From the NCBI GenBank assembly GCA_030549495.1, contig JAUIRK010001053.1:250001-314000 (forward strand): a stretch of DNA of 64,000 nt. Reading direction: 5' to 3'. A program made the position numbers and the translations under genes. Of this stretch, positions 10,898 through 22,698 are shown piece after piece (position 1 is the first letter of the stretch; each line of letters starts with the position of its first letter). The notes under the pieces were generated by a model. That model worked only from the letters and a program-made list of their open reading frames with translations. It made no database searches and was not told where the DNA came from. The stretch is from Nectonema munidae (lineage: Eukaryota; Nematomorpha; Nectonematoida; Nectonematidae).

Positions 10898-13800
10898 CTC
10901 TTCCCCCCTAAGTAATCTTCCAAAGTGAATCTTTTTGGCGGGTTTTTGATTCTTATTGATCTTCTAAGCATACTCATCAGTTCCGGATCCATTTCTTCAT
11001 TACTTTGAACATCATCTTCAGTTGTTTGCAATTTGTTTACTTCTCTGTGTTGATCTTCTCCATTTGATGATTGTTCATTTTGATTACTTTGATCACAACA
11101 AGTTTTAGGTGCTAAGTCTAGAAGTGAAACACTCGTTTCTCGACCATCACTCTTACGAATGCGAGCGGAATTATGATTGGCTTCTATAAGCTCCACTTCT
11201 TCTACTGGGGACTCATATTTTGAAAATTTAACATGTTTTTTTAAATAAACCGGCCCTGGGCTTAGCAGCCAGTTGGGCAATGCCTCGCCATTAGAGGTCC
11301 TACGATAGACGCTCGTGTGGTGTTTCGTTAGTGGTGGTGCATAATAACGACCGTTGAGAATGTAAAACCTGCTGTAGAACTTCTTCCCCATGAGATAAGG
11401 GTAAACCTTTATTTTTACATGCAAGAACTTAAGACCTCCAAATAAGCGTTCACATTGAGCGTTGGATGTAGGATGATAAGGCATTGTATGAGAGGGGACT
11501 ATACCGTGATTTTTCAACCAATCTTCAAATTCTTTTGAAGTAAAATGGGTACCCCTATCTGAATGAATAATTTGTGGTAAACCAAAAACGGTGAAAATAC
11601 TAAAAAGATGTTCCTTAGCGTTGTTTGTATCAGCGTATTTACATGGAAAGGCCCAAACGAAACTACTGTATTCATCAATAACAGTGAATAGATACCTGTT
11701 TTTGTATGTAGTGGGTAAGGGTCCTTTATAATCTATTGATAAGCGTTGAAATGGCTCAGTTGCTCTGATTAAATGAGAGTCAGGAGGTTTATAAAAACGA
11801 GGCTTTACTTCTGAACAAATGGAACACAAGTTATTAATTTCTCTGACTTCTTTAAGTGAATATGGCATGTTCTTAGTCTTAACGTAATGATACAACCGTG
11901 TAACGCCAGGATGACAAAGTTCCTGATGTAACTCCCTGAGTTTATTTACCCTGATAGAAGAAACACGTGAAAATAGATCTGCAGCTATATTGTTTTCCCT
12001 GGTCTATAGTTAATATCGTACCTAAACTGGGCCAATTCAAGTCTCCAACGGACAATTTTATCATTTTTTATTTTGCTTGGACTCTTATTGACATTCATAA
12101 GAAATGAGACTGGCTTTTGATCAGTAATTATGGTGAAACGCCGTCCCATCAACAGATGTTTCCATTTACGTACTGAGTCCAGTATTGCTAAGGCTTCCTT
12201 TTCTATAGAAGGATAACTTTTCTCATGGTTGTGAAAAGTTCTAGTGTGGTAAGCTACCGGTCTTCCTTTTTGACTTAAAATAACGAAAAGTGCTAAATCT
12301 GAAGCGTCAGTTTCAACTGTGAAATTGCCATCATTTTCAGATAGGGAGTATAACGAAGATTTAGATAAAGAAGTTTTCAAGTTTTCAAAAGATTTTTCTT
12401 GATTTTTACTTAATGGAAATTTAGAACAATTTAATAAAAAACGAATACTGTCAGAGTAATAAGGTATAAATTAAGCATAATATGCGAATAAACCTAGAAC
12501 ACGTTCTAACTCTTTTTTACTATTTGGAACAGGTAATCGCATCAACGGCTCAATCCTCTTAGGGTCAGGCGAAATTGTACCATTCTTAATTTCATATCCC
12601 AACAAGTTAATTTTGTCAGTTGAGAAAACACATTTTTCTTGATTTAGCGTAAGGCTGTATTTCTCTACAACCGACATAAACTTTTTCAAATTGTCATCAT
12701 GCTCTTGTTTCGTTTTACCGCACACTGTAATATCATCAAGATACGCTACGACTCCACGGCAATCGCTTTCATTAATTATAGTGTTTATAACACGTGAAAA
12801 AATAGCCACAGCATTAGTTAATCCAAACGGGATACGATTAAATTTATAAAGACTGTTATTAGCCTTGAAAGCTGTAAACTTCCTTTCATCTGGAGAAATC
12901 TCTATTTGATGGTATGTTGAAGTCATGTCAAGTTTCGAAAAAAAATTGTAATGTGAAACCTTCTGAATAATATCATCAATTCGGGGAAGCGGGTAGGCAT
13001 CTAAGTAAGAATATTTATTAACTGTTGTACTGTAATCTATGCACATACGTGGTTTATTCACCTCATTACGCACCACCAAGACCTGAGCGCCCCAAGGACT
13101 ATTACTATATCTAATTATTTTTGCTTCAAGTAGCCTTTGAACTTCTTGAGCAATAATATTTTATCTTAATTTGAATGCAACCTTGATTTGATGGCTATAA
13201 TTTTGCAACTCTTAGACAAATTGGGAAAAAGTTGAGGATATGGAATGGTAAGAGGTTTTAAAGCACACAATTTCAAAGATTCTAAAGGCCCACCAAAGTT
13301 AAGCTTAACACTTTTATAAGCACGCCCTTCAAACATTATATCTGTAAGGATAAAGGAATTAATTATCAAACTAGATTTTTGAGCCAATTCTACAGTAAAT
13401 TTATTACAAAGCTTTATTGGTAGATCTAAATCAAATACAATTTTCTCATTTATAAAGGATAATTCTGATCCCATATCAATAAGCGCTCTTAATTCTTTCT
13501 CTTTTATAAAAATTGGTCGGAAAAATCGTGATGATAAATTGAGGGTCGCTAGTTTAACATTGTTGGGACTTTTTAAGATGGCAGCTGACTGTGTTTTTAA
13601 AAAAGTTTGTTTAACATTAAACTTTTTTTTAGACATACACTTTTTTGAAAAATGGCCAGTTTTGCCACAAGAGTGACATACTATGAAACGCACGGGGCAA
13701 TGTATCTTAGAATGTACAGGATTACCACAGTTATAACCTTCTCTACGTATCGCTGTATTTGAAATTTTTTCAGCCGAAAATGTTGAAGCCGCACTGTGTT

Positions 13801-14689
13801 CTTTTGTTTCTGAAACTACAGCTGAAACAAAAGAATTATCCTTATACGCTAATGAGTTTTTGTTTGCAAACTCTAATGACCTAGCTAAATTAATTGCTTC
13901 CTCTAATGAGTAATCAGCCTCAAGTATTCTTGTTCTTATTGAGGGGTCTTTTAGACCCGTTACGAATGAATCCAAAACCAACATACTCTGATGCTCATCA
14001 GCGCTTACAGCTTTTACTTTACAGTCCCTTACCATTTTCCTTAACTCAGATATATAAGTATCTATCTCTTCAGTTTCATTTTGCTTTCGATTCATTAGTA
14101 GATGTCTAGCATAAATAGTATTCCTCTCCTTTGTATACAGTTTGTCTAAATGATCTATCGCTTCAGAAAATGTAGAAACCTCTGAAACCAAATCATATAT
14201 TTCATTTGAAATGTATCTAAAGAGCAATTCTAAACAATCGGCTTGATCGGTAAGAGGGGGAGCAATACTTTCTAAAAATTTGTTAAATCCCCGTTTGAAC
14301 TGTTTGTAAGAACTTTCTGAGTTAGACAGACCTGGTAAAATCTCAAAAACAGAGGGTCGAAACAAATTAGCCTTAGGCATTCCATTAGTGTGTAAGGACG
14401 AGCTGCACGACTTATTATCTATCATTTGATAACTAAACAGACGTAAATTTCATGTTGATGTTTAGGTGTTAAAAATGTTGTGATAAAAGCGATACAAAAT
14501 AAACTCTTTATTTAACACCCTGAAATGTAGTTGGTATAAAAGTGCAAAAGAAAGAAGTGAAATGTCTTACTAAGATCAGGAGTGAGAAAACAAGCAACAA
14601 CGAACAGGACAACAGTGTGAATAAACAGATAGAAAATGAGTGTAATATATATTAACATGATTTGTATAATTGAAGTTAATGGCAAGGTT

Positions 14690-14781
14690 TTTACAATTAA
14701 GCTCGAGTGATAAAATAAGTGGAGAGGAGATTTGATAATGGAAAAGGTGAAGTGATGCTTGAAGGCTTGAATTATACTACA
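14690..14781 (-). repeat. 5' end repeat (LTR) of the gypsy-type element
   Basis: 92 bp, apparently identical to 10806-10897. No standard TGG primer-binding start follows it, so the primer is unclear. A third, altered copy lies in the duplicated segment near 20333-20415. Confidence 0.65.
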
Positions 14782-14786
14782 AGTAT

Positions 14787-15530
14787 GTACAATTTTTTAA
14801 AGATTTTTGAAAATATTCAAATAATTGAAACCGGCCTATAATTTTCCATTTTATTTTTATCGTTTTTTTTAATATAGGGATGACTTTCTGTACTTTTAGA
14901 ATATCTGGAAAGATATTGTAATGGAGACATTTATTAATTGCAAAGGAGAAGCCTTCTTATATATAAATATTTAAAAGTTTTACATGATTCATTGAAATAC
15001 CATTAATTTATTCTTAGGTTATTCTCCATTTTCTCGATAATATGAAATAACGATTCCTTTCTGCAAGCTTGAAAACTGAAAGAATAAGGAACATCCCCAT
15101 AGAGAAAGGGTCTAGTTTTTTGGGGTTGTGATCTACCTTTGCAAAAAAATCATTGATTTCATTTGTGGTAGTAGTGTCATTGATAGATATTGATCCTTGT
15201 TGAATGTAAATCCTGTTATCTTTTTCACCATATAATATCTTGTTTATTGTGGATCAGGATTTCTGTGTTGAGTTACAATTTTGAAAGTTGTTAAATAGCA
15301 TCTTTGAGAACTCAAATTCTGTATTTTATTTGTGATAGATTATGTAACGATTTTTCAAATACAGAATATGTTTTTCTTTAACTTATGAAAGATTTGATCC
15401 CTTAATTTGATCATGTCCTATTATTTCTGAAATAATCCAAGGCTTAAATTTGTTTTTATATTTATTTATTCTAGATTTATGTGTTGTTGTTGATCTATTA
15501 ATAAGATCGGTAACTGCGAGAATCAAACGT
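14787..15530 (-). mobile_element. jockey/CR1-like LINE, upstream part of RT ORF (right of the LTR insertion)
   Basis: Minus-strand frames read ENYRPVSI-like NYR at the RT start (about 14830), INKCLHYNIFPDILKVQKVI near 14900, GSISINDTTTTNEINDFFA near 15170, NSTQKSWSTINKILYGEK near 15240 and INKYKNKFKPWI near 15450. These are the linker and first RT motifs of the LINE whose 3' part is 9646-10805. The endonuclease is missing, so the copy was 5'-truncated on insertion. Its duplicate is within 20121-22345. Confidence 0.75.
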
Positions 15531-16456
15531 GAAAAAAATATTACAATAAAAATCATTATTGTCAGAGTGAATATACCAGTTTATTTGTACAGCTAATAAA
15601 GCGAATTCATTGATATCAAATTTTTCATAGATGTGCTCAGATCGACTATCTTCCAAATTTTTTGTTATGTTTTTTTAAATAAAATAATTTTTATGCTTTT
15701 TACTCCAAATGTGGCATATCTTTCAAATATAAATAAAAAAATGCAAAAAAGTCACGAAAATTAAGGTTTTAGTAAGAAATTATGAATCTCCTAGTTTACT
15801 GATTGATTATTATATAAAAATTTTAGTTTATGATTTTTATTATATTTATTTTTCGTTCTATTTTTTAAATGAATGATATTAATCATCTTTATTTAAAGTT
15901 ATCCTTGAAAAACTGTAAACAGAATTCAAAACAATATAATATTTTTTATATATTGTATTTATCTATTCACTTAAAACAAGACTCATCAAGACACCTCTAT
16001 AGTGTAAAAATCGTGAACTTTAATTATATCACTTTAAAATCTGTACTTATCCTAAGACCAAGTAGACTATTAGTCTTCGTAATTCTTGTCAAATAAAATA
16101 TATTTTTAAGGCTTAATTTTTAGACTTTTAAAAATATCCATATATTATTAAGATTATCACTACGTTATTTTTTATGTGAATCGAATCTCATCATTTTTAT
16201 TTTAATGTTTTCGAACATTTAATAAATACAAGTGAATTTATTTCTTACTTTTATGACTAAAAATCTTTTTAAATTTCATTATAATAGTAATCCTAATTTG
16301 CTTAAAAACATTTTTTAAATTAAATCTTTAAATTCTTTTTATCAATATATACCATACGAATTTATACTCAACCGTTTTGGAGGCGGGGGGAGAGGGAGTG
16401 GCTTAAGAGGAAAGAATCATTTAAAAATCAAATTGGTTTTTTTTAGATAAATGAAC
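15531..16456. other. AT-rich block within copy A
   Basis: No coding similarity. Nearly identical to about 21100-22004. A G-rich patch ggcggggggagagggagtgg lies at about 16382-16401 and its copy near 21930. Confidence 0.5.
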
Positions 16457-16586
16457 TCAACCCTTTCATGCACAATGAGACGGCAGTGTCCCAAAGAATA
16501 AAAATAATCTGCTTTAAGTATATAAAAACTCATTGAAAAAGAAAGTAGACGATAAATTTTGGAAAACGAACCCATGAAAGGGTTAA
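16457..16586. mobile_element. TTAA-type MITE (CCCTTTCATG ends)
   Basis: TCAACCCTTTCATGCAC on the left and CCCATGAAAGGGTTAA on the right form inverted ends; the left TTAA has become TCAA. Internal boxes ataatctgctttaa and agtagacgataaa are variants of the GCAGACGAT motif. Copy at 22005-22134. Confidence 0.65.
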
Positions 16587-16663
16587 AGGATGAATACTTT
16601 AATATTTTTTTAGGATCATTTCGATGCATTTTATTTTTATAAAAAATTTTCTAAATATTTTGG

Positions 16664-16798
16664 TTAACAGGTTATAGACCACAGTGGACAAATGTCGACT
16701 TTACAAAAATGTGAATCGTCTGCGTTTATTAATGCTTTTTAATACAAATCTGCTTTATACTAGATATCGTCTGATTATTCTGGTCGTTAACGGGTTAA
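16664..16798. mobile_element. TTAA-flanked MITE with GCAGACGAT boxes
   Basis: Begins TTAACAGGTTATAGACCACA, ends TGGTCGTTAACGGGTTAA. Same subfamily as 2471-2598 in the opposite orientation. Internal boxes: aatcgtctgcg, aatctgcttta, tatcgtctgatt. Its right-hand TTAA is also the left target site of the piggyBac element. Confidence 0.8.
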
Positions 16799-17155
16799 CC
16801 TTCGCAGGACGGAGTGGGAGTTTTACGTCAACAGAAATTTTTGAACCCTTTTTGAATCAAAAAAAGTATATGAAAGTCACTTAAAAATATAAATGTATTT
16901 TTCAATTATTTTGTCTAGATCACTATTTTACAAAAAAAAAGTTACAAACTATTATTATTTTTTGAAAAATCATAAAGTTTCTTCGCAGGACGGAGTGGGA
17001 GTTACGTCAACAGAAATTTTTGAACCCTTTTTTCATCAAAAAAAGTATATGAAAGTTACTAAATAGAAATGTATTTATCAATCATTTTGTCTAGATCACC
17101 ATTTTACAAAAAAAAAGTTACAAACTATTATTATTTTTTGAAAAATTATAAAGTA
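16799..17155. repeat. tandem duplication of the piggyBac left end, two units of about 180 bp
   Basis: Both units start CTTCGCAGGACGGAGTGGGA (about 16800 and 16983), continue through agtatatgaaagt, ttttgtctagatcac and ttacaaactattattatttt, and differ at scattered positions only. The element therefore carries two left inverted-repeat ends in series. Confidence 0.85.
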
Positions 17156-17326
17156 AAAAAATTCAAATTTGAAAAGTGAGCTTTATTTACATTCTAAAAG
17201 TGTTCTAAAAATATTCAAGTACAAGAAATTTAATTACAAGAACCACGAAGTTACACGAAACAAAATAGATATTGCGAAAAATATATCATATAAAATGTAA
17301 GAATAAGGCATGAAGTCAATAATAAT

Positions 17327-19165
17327 TTAGACATTCTGACATTCAGGACAAATGAGTATAGTGTGATTTTTACAAATAAATCTTGAACATTTTTGACACT
17401 TTCTGGTTCCTCTCTTTCTGGGATGACAATTAGAAACAAAACAGTATCCTCTTCGGGTTGTTGTTGGAGCAATTTCAGTCGTTCTTGTGAACCCATAAAA
17501 AGAGAGAAGATTCTTAATAATCAAGCGAGTAGATGCGTTCTCGCACCTAATTCTCATTGACTTTTCAGTTAGACTTAGCGCTAAATTTCTAATAAAATAC
17601 TTTCTACCACCTCTGGAAGTACTTGGGTACAAATCAGGCATGTTGGCTTTAACTATAATCCAACAATTACTTGCTACCATATCGAGAAAATTTGTGAAAA
17701 TAGTCATAGGCCATCTTCTTGAGGCTCTGTAACAAGTAAAACTACGAACCATCCTGTTGAAAGTATCAACACCGCATTTATAACTATTGTAGTCTACAAT
17801 TGTTTCAGGCTTTTTTTTATTACCTAGTGTGTCTATCTTTGAAATATGCTGACTGGACATCATATAAACAGGCTTGAAATTTTTTTTTGCATGTTTTTCT
17901 GGAATGTATATAGTCAGCGAAGCATATTCAGTATATAAAAATTTACTTTCCATTTCTACAAGGTTTAGACCTTTCAAGTGTGCAGGACGTAATAAATACG
18001 GAACAAACCTTCTATTACTTCTGACCGTTCCACAAATTGTCAACCTTTGAGATTTAGCCCATATACAGAGTTCATGTGTCATAAAAAACCGATCAACATA
18101 AACTCCACAACCACTAGGTACTTTCGATTTTTCAACTAACCTTTTGACTATGTTTGCTGGTTTGAAATACTCTTTATCAGATAAACCTATTACATACATA
18201 TCAGTGGCCAAAACATAAAAACTTCTTGAATCATTACAGTGATAGACCTTCATCCCGTATCTTCCTGGTTTTGAAGGATCATACACTTTTATTGGAGATC
18301 TTCCCCGATACTTGACTAACTGTTCATCAATTGTTATATAATCTGTTGGGCACCAATACTTGACACAACTACTAACGATCTCATCATGTAGGTATCTAAT
18401 TGGACTCAATTTGTCTAATGGATTCCTATCTTTTTTCAAGTCAAAGCGTATGAAATAGTTTATGAATATAAACGTGTCTCTGCTTATGGCAGCTTTCAAA
18501 AAAGGCTCTCCATTTTTGTCAGAAAATAAATATTTTAGATCAATTTGTTGATTTTTGGACTGCCCAATGTGAAAAATACATCCAAAATAGGCAAGCATAT
18601 CTTCTATCGAAAATTTGAGAGCGCAATAACGCAAACTTTCAAAAAAAGGTTGGCTCAAACTAAAAAAATTATAATTAGAGAAAACAGAGATAAAAAATTA
18701 AGTTACCTGTAATTTTCATCAATTTTAGCTTTAGTACACTCGTATATGTGATGTATCAGGCTTTGAGTAAAAAAAAGGGAGAATACATCTAATGAGTTTG
18801 TCAAATTTTTTTGCATCTCCTTTGGGACCAGGTGAAAATGAGGCAATATTACGAGTATTGACACCAAGACTCCTTCCACGAGTATCTCTATAAGGCTCCC
18901 ATGAGTACTTTGTCATATCGGGAGCTATAAGATCGTCTCCTTCTCTTTCACTATCACTTTCACTACTGCTTCTACAAACCGTTTCATATTCACTCAAAGA
19001 GTAAACATCGGATGCAACGCTTTCCCCAGCAAAACTTTCAGAATCACTGTTTGTAGAACTCATAAATTGAAGAGAGTAATAATCAGAACGAAGGAACAAC
19101 AATAAAATTGAAAAGAGTAGTTGAAGATAAGGTGATTTAGAAAAGATAAAATAAACAACGTTCAA
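17327..19165 (-). CDS. piggyBac-type transposase (two exons, one apparent frameshift)
   Basis: Cut-and-paste DDE/D recombinase acting at TTAA sites. The main exon (18658-17327, about 443 codons) contains the conserved core: ITIDEQLVKYRGRSPIKVYD (first Asp), VYVDRFFMTHELC (second Asp) and CGVDTFNRMVRSFTCYR (third Asp), then a C-terminal Cys/His tail (CFVSNCHPRKRGTRKCQKCS, CKNH, CPEC). All three catalytic Asp are present. Upstream, 19165-18740 encodes an acidic Ser-rich N-terminal region. An intron of about 60 nt, ACAG/GTAACT...TTTTTTAG, fits between them near 18705-18655. To reach the intron in frame the reading must slip near the A-run at about 18770-18780, which is either a true frameshift or a homopolymer error. 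Length after joining is about 600 aa, normal for the family. The true start is unclear: Met codons at 19165 or within the acidic part are both possible. Confidence 0.8.
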
Positions 19166-19367
19166 CTCAAGAAGATGTAAAGGATAGATTATATGTGCAA
19201 AGACGGTAGTTTTTCAAAGATATGAAATGAATCCAAGAAATGATACAGATGAAAGTGTACTGCCTTATAAAGAATAAGCGCGGAATAATCTATGGTTCAA
19301 GGGTATTGATTACATTCAGTAACATGAACCTCACTCATATAAATAAAATTACAGAGTAAGAAGTACA

Positions 19368-19457
19368 TCTATCATACACATAAACAATAAAGTATGTGGT
19401 AGATACGCACAAAATCATACACATAAACAATAAAGTATGTGAAAGATACGCACAAAT
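19368..19457. repeat. two-unit tandem repeat, about 44 bp each
   Basis: catacacataaacaataaag with tatgtg and gatacgcacaaa occurs twice back to back. It lies between the transposase gene and the right end of the piggyBac element, where subterminal repeats are common; role unknown. Confidence 0.7.
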
Positions 19458-22004
19458 TGTAAATCATTTGTTATGTGTGGATAAATACTTAGATTTCTGT
19501 GCGAAGGGATTACGAAAAAGTTTATAATATCTATCACAAGAGAATCATCATGCCACCTAAATTTTGTGTATGTGTACAGAATACGTGCTCTTCGTCATAT
19601 CCATCGAACTAGATCACATTATATAGTGTGACTTGAATGGTTTTATTTTGAACCATAGATTGTGAATATAAACTTGAATGTTAGTTCATTTTTTTATATA
19701 TATATTTAAAAAAAACTAAATATTAATCTATGATTAATATGCCTTTTTTGCATATGAAGTAGCGTTTATTGAAATAATTTAACAAATAATATAATAGATG
19801 AATTTAAAATTTTTTCTTAGATATGTATATCTAATAAGTGTAAACGTTATGGAAGTTCGAATGCAATTTTTATTTTTATTATAGATGACGTTAACTAAAA
19901 CAAACTCTTTTTTATTATAGATGGCGTTAATTTTAAAATAAGTTTTTTGATTTTTTTCGTATAAAAAACATGGAAACATATCAAACTGAACAAAAACATT
20001 CTTAAAAGGACTTTGATATGCTAAAGCTTTATTAAAAAAAAGAAATATACTTTTTTTTAAAAATTGGAGTAAAACTCCCATTAACCGTCCTTAGTGTTGC
20101 TCTAAAAAGTTCCGTCCTGGTTGATGTTTAGATGTTAAAAATGTTGTGATAAAAGGATAAAAATAAATTTTATTTAACACTGAAATGTAGTTGGTATAAA
20201 AGTGAAAGAAAGAAGGAAATGTCTTACTAACATCAGGAGGAGAAAAAAAACGAACAGAAACAGGGTGAATAAAAGATAGAAAATGAGTGTAATATATATT
20301 AAATGATTTGTATAATTGAAGTTAATGGAAGGTTTTACAATTAAGTGAGTGATAAAATAAGTGGAGAGGAGATTTGATAATGGAAAAAGTGAAGTGATGG
20401 AGGTGAATTATTTTTTAAAGATTTTTGAAAATATTCAAATAAATGAAGGAAATTTCCATTTTATTTTTATGTTTTTGAATATAGGGATGACTTTCTGTAT
20501 TTTAGAATATTGGAAAGATATTGTAATGGAGAATATTAATTGAAAGGAGAAGTTCTTATATATAAATATTTAAAAGTTTACATGATTCATTGAAAAATTA
20601 ATTTATTCTTAGGTTATTCTCCATTTTCTGATAATATGAAATGATCCTTTCTGCAAGTTGAAATGAAAGAATAAGGAACACCATAGAGAAAAGGTCTAGT
20701 TTTTGGGGTTGTGATCTATTGCAAAAAAATATTGATTTCATTTGTGGTAGTAGTGTCATTGATAGATATTGATCCTTGTTGAATGTAAATCTGTTATCTT
20801 TTCAATATAATATCTTGTTTATTGTGGATCAGGATTTCTGTGTTGAGTTACAATTTTGAAAGTTGTTTAAAAGCATCTTTGAGAACTCAAATTTGTATTT
20901 ATTTGTGATAGATTATGTAACGATTTTTCAAATACAGATATGTTTTTCTTTACTTATGAAAGATTTGATCCCTTAATTTGATCATGTCCTATTATTTCTG
21001 AAATAATCCAAGGCTTAAATTTGTTTTTATATTTATTTATTCTAGATTTATGTGTTGTTGTTGATCTATTAATAAGATGGTACTGGAGATCAAAGTGAAA
21101 AAAATATTACAATAAAAATCATTATTGTCAGAGGAATATACCAGTTTATTTGTACAGCTAATAAAGGAATTCATTGATATCAAATTTTTCATAGATGTGC
21201 AGATCGACTATCTTCAAATTTTTTGTTATGTTTTTAAATAAAATAATTTTTATGTTTTACTCCAAATGTGGATATCTTTCAAATATAAATAAAAAAATGA
21301 AAAAAGCAAAAATTAAGGTTTTAGTAAGAAATTATGAATCTCTAGTTTACTGATTGATTATTATATAAAAATTTTAGTTTATGATTTTTATTATATTTAT
21401 TTTTCGTTCTATTTTTTAAATGAATGATATTATCATCTTTATTTAAAGTTATCCTTGAAAAACTGTAAACAGAATTCAAAACAATATAATATTTTTTATA
21501 TATTGTATTTATCTATTCACTTAAAACAAGAATCATCAAGAAACCACTATAGTATAAAAATCGTGAACTTTAATTATATCACTTTAAAATCTGTACTTAT
21601 CCTAAGACCAAGTAGACTATTAGTCTTCGTAATTCTTGTCAAATAAAATATATTTTTAAGGTTAATTTTTAGACTTTAAAAATATCCATATATTATTAAG
21701 ATTATCACTACGTTATTTTTTATGTGAATCGAATCTCATCATTTTTATTTTAATGTTTTCGAACATTTAATAAATACAAGTGAATTTATTTCTTACTTTT
21801 ATGACTAAAAATCTTTTTAAATTTCATTATAATAGTAATCCTAATTTGCTTAAAAACATTTTTTAAATTAAATCTTTAAATTCTTTTTATCAATATATAC
21901 CATACGAATTTATACTCAACCGTTTTGGAGGCGGGGGGAGAGGGAGTGGCTTAAGAGGAAAGAATCATTTAAAAATCAAATTGGTTTTTTTTAGATAAAT
22001 GAAC

Positions 22005-22134
22005 TCAACCCTTTCATGCACAATGAGACGGCAGTGTCCCAAAGAATAAAAATAATCTGTTTTAAGTATATAAAAACTCATTGAAAAAGAAAGTAGACGA
22101 TAAATTTTGGAAAACGAACCCCTGAAAGGGTTAA
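22005..22134. mobile_element. TTAA-type MITE, duplicate of 16457-16586
   Basis: Same element carried along in the duplication; TCAACCCTTTCATGC on the left, CTGAAAGGGTTAA on the right. Confidence 0.6.
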
Positions 22135-22211
22135 AGGATGAATACTTTAATATTTTTTTAGGATCATTTCGATGCATTTTATTTTTATAAAAAATTTTCT
22201 AAATATTTTGG

Positions 22212-22345
22212 TTAACCGGTTATAGACCACAGTGGACAAATGTCGACTTTATAAAATGTGAATCGTTTGCGTTTATTAATGCTTTTTAATAAAAATCTGC
22301 TTTATACTAGATATCGTCTGATTATTCTGGTCGTTAACGGGTTAA
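22212..22345. mobile_element. TTAA MITE, duplicate of 16664-16798
   Basis: TTAACCGGTTATAGACCACA to TGGTCGTTAACGGGTTAA. Carried within copy A-prime. Shares its right TTAA with the next MITE. Confidence 0.75.
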
Positions 22346-22448
22346 GCATCAAATTTTCCAAACTAATCGTCTGCTTTCTTTTTCAATGAAATTTTATACA
22401 TTTATAGCAGACGATTTTATTTCTTGTGACTGGTGCCAGAATGGTTAA
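22342..22448. mobile_element. TTAA-flanked short element with two GCAGACGAT boxes
   Basis: TTAAGCATCAAATTTTCC to GTGCCAGAATGGTTAA; internal aatcgtctgcttt and agcagacgatttt form an inverted pair around caatgaaattttatac. End repeats are weak, so it is an older copy; it abuts the preceding MITE at a common TTAA. Confidence 0.6.
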
Positions 22449-22698
22449 AGAGTTAAAAGTTATTTATGAAATAAAAATTTTGAGAAAATGATAGTATGCC
22501 AAAAAGGTTAAAGATTTGATAAGAAATTAGAGCTGGTTGTTAAAACTGGAACTAAAATCTAGAGTAAATAAAATAATTGAAATTTTTTGTTGTTTATTTT
22601 GGTTTTATTTTTTTTTCGTGATTTTAAGTTGAGGTTTTAATTACCTTAAATATTTAAGTTTTATATTTTAGTAAATTTAGTTAAAAAATTTCTTATTA

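Larger units (their letters stand above)
10806..14781 (-). mobile_element. Ty3/gypsy-type LTR retrotransposon, broken
   Basis: A 3976-bp element on the minus strand inserted in a LINE. Parts in order: gag-like region with CCHC zinc knuckle (CHSCGKTGHFSKKC), aspartic-protease-like region, reverse transcriptase (YLDD box), RNase H, and an integrase core followed by a basic tail. The pol order RT-RNaseH-IN is that of Ty3/gypsy. The same 92 bp occurs at each end, preceded at the 3' side by a purine tract, and AGTAT flanks both ends (10801-10805 and 14782-14786) as a 5-bp target duplication. The end repeats look identical, so the insertion is young, yet the coding region carries a few breaks; no envelope gene seen. 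Treated as a fossil. Confidence 0.85.
14455..16798. repeat. tandem direct duplication, copy A
   Basis: Segment from ttgatgttta in the LTR-element leader to the TTAA at 16795-16798. It recurs at 20121-22345 in the same order and orientation: LTR-element end, LINE piece, AT-rich block, two TTAA MITEs. A piggyBac element lies exactly between the two copies. Copy A still shows the natural junction to the rest of the LTR element on its left, so it is probably the source. Confidence 0.85.
16795..20120 (-). mobile_element. piggyBac transposon, near-complete
   Basis: Left end TTAA then CCTTCGCAGGACGGAGTGGG; right end, read inward, CCAGGACGGAACTTTTTAGA with a second AGGACGG-like box and GGGAGTTTTAC further in, matching the left end. 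The right flank is TTGA rather than TTAA. One transposase gene on the minus strand (17327-19165). The left end is present twice in tandem (16799-17155). Several short tandem repeats lie on the 5' side of the gene. Position exactly between the two copies of a duplicated segment. Confidence 0.8.
20121..22345. repeat. tandem direct duplication, copy A-prime
   Basis: Repeats 14455-16798 in the same orientation, beginning exactly next to the piggyBac right end and ending at the TTAA at 22342-22345. It is about 120 bp shorter. The first ~1.25 kb differs mainly by very many short deletions, chiefly of C-containing positions on this strand, while the last ~1 kb is almost identical. Contains the LTR-element leader and end repeat, the LINE piece and two MITEs; none is functional. 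Confidence 0.85.

Noticed and set aside
19779-20081. 100-codon minus-strand frame near the piggyBac right end
   Set aside because: Low-complexity Lys/Asn/Phe sequence from AT-rich DNA with a local tandem repeat; no similarity.
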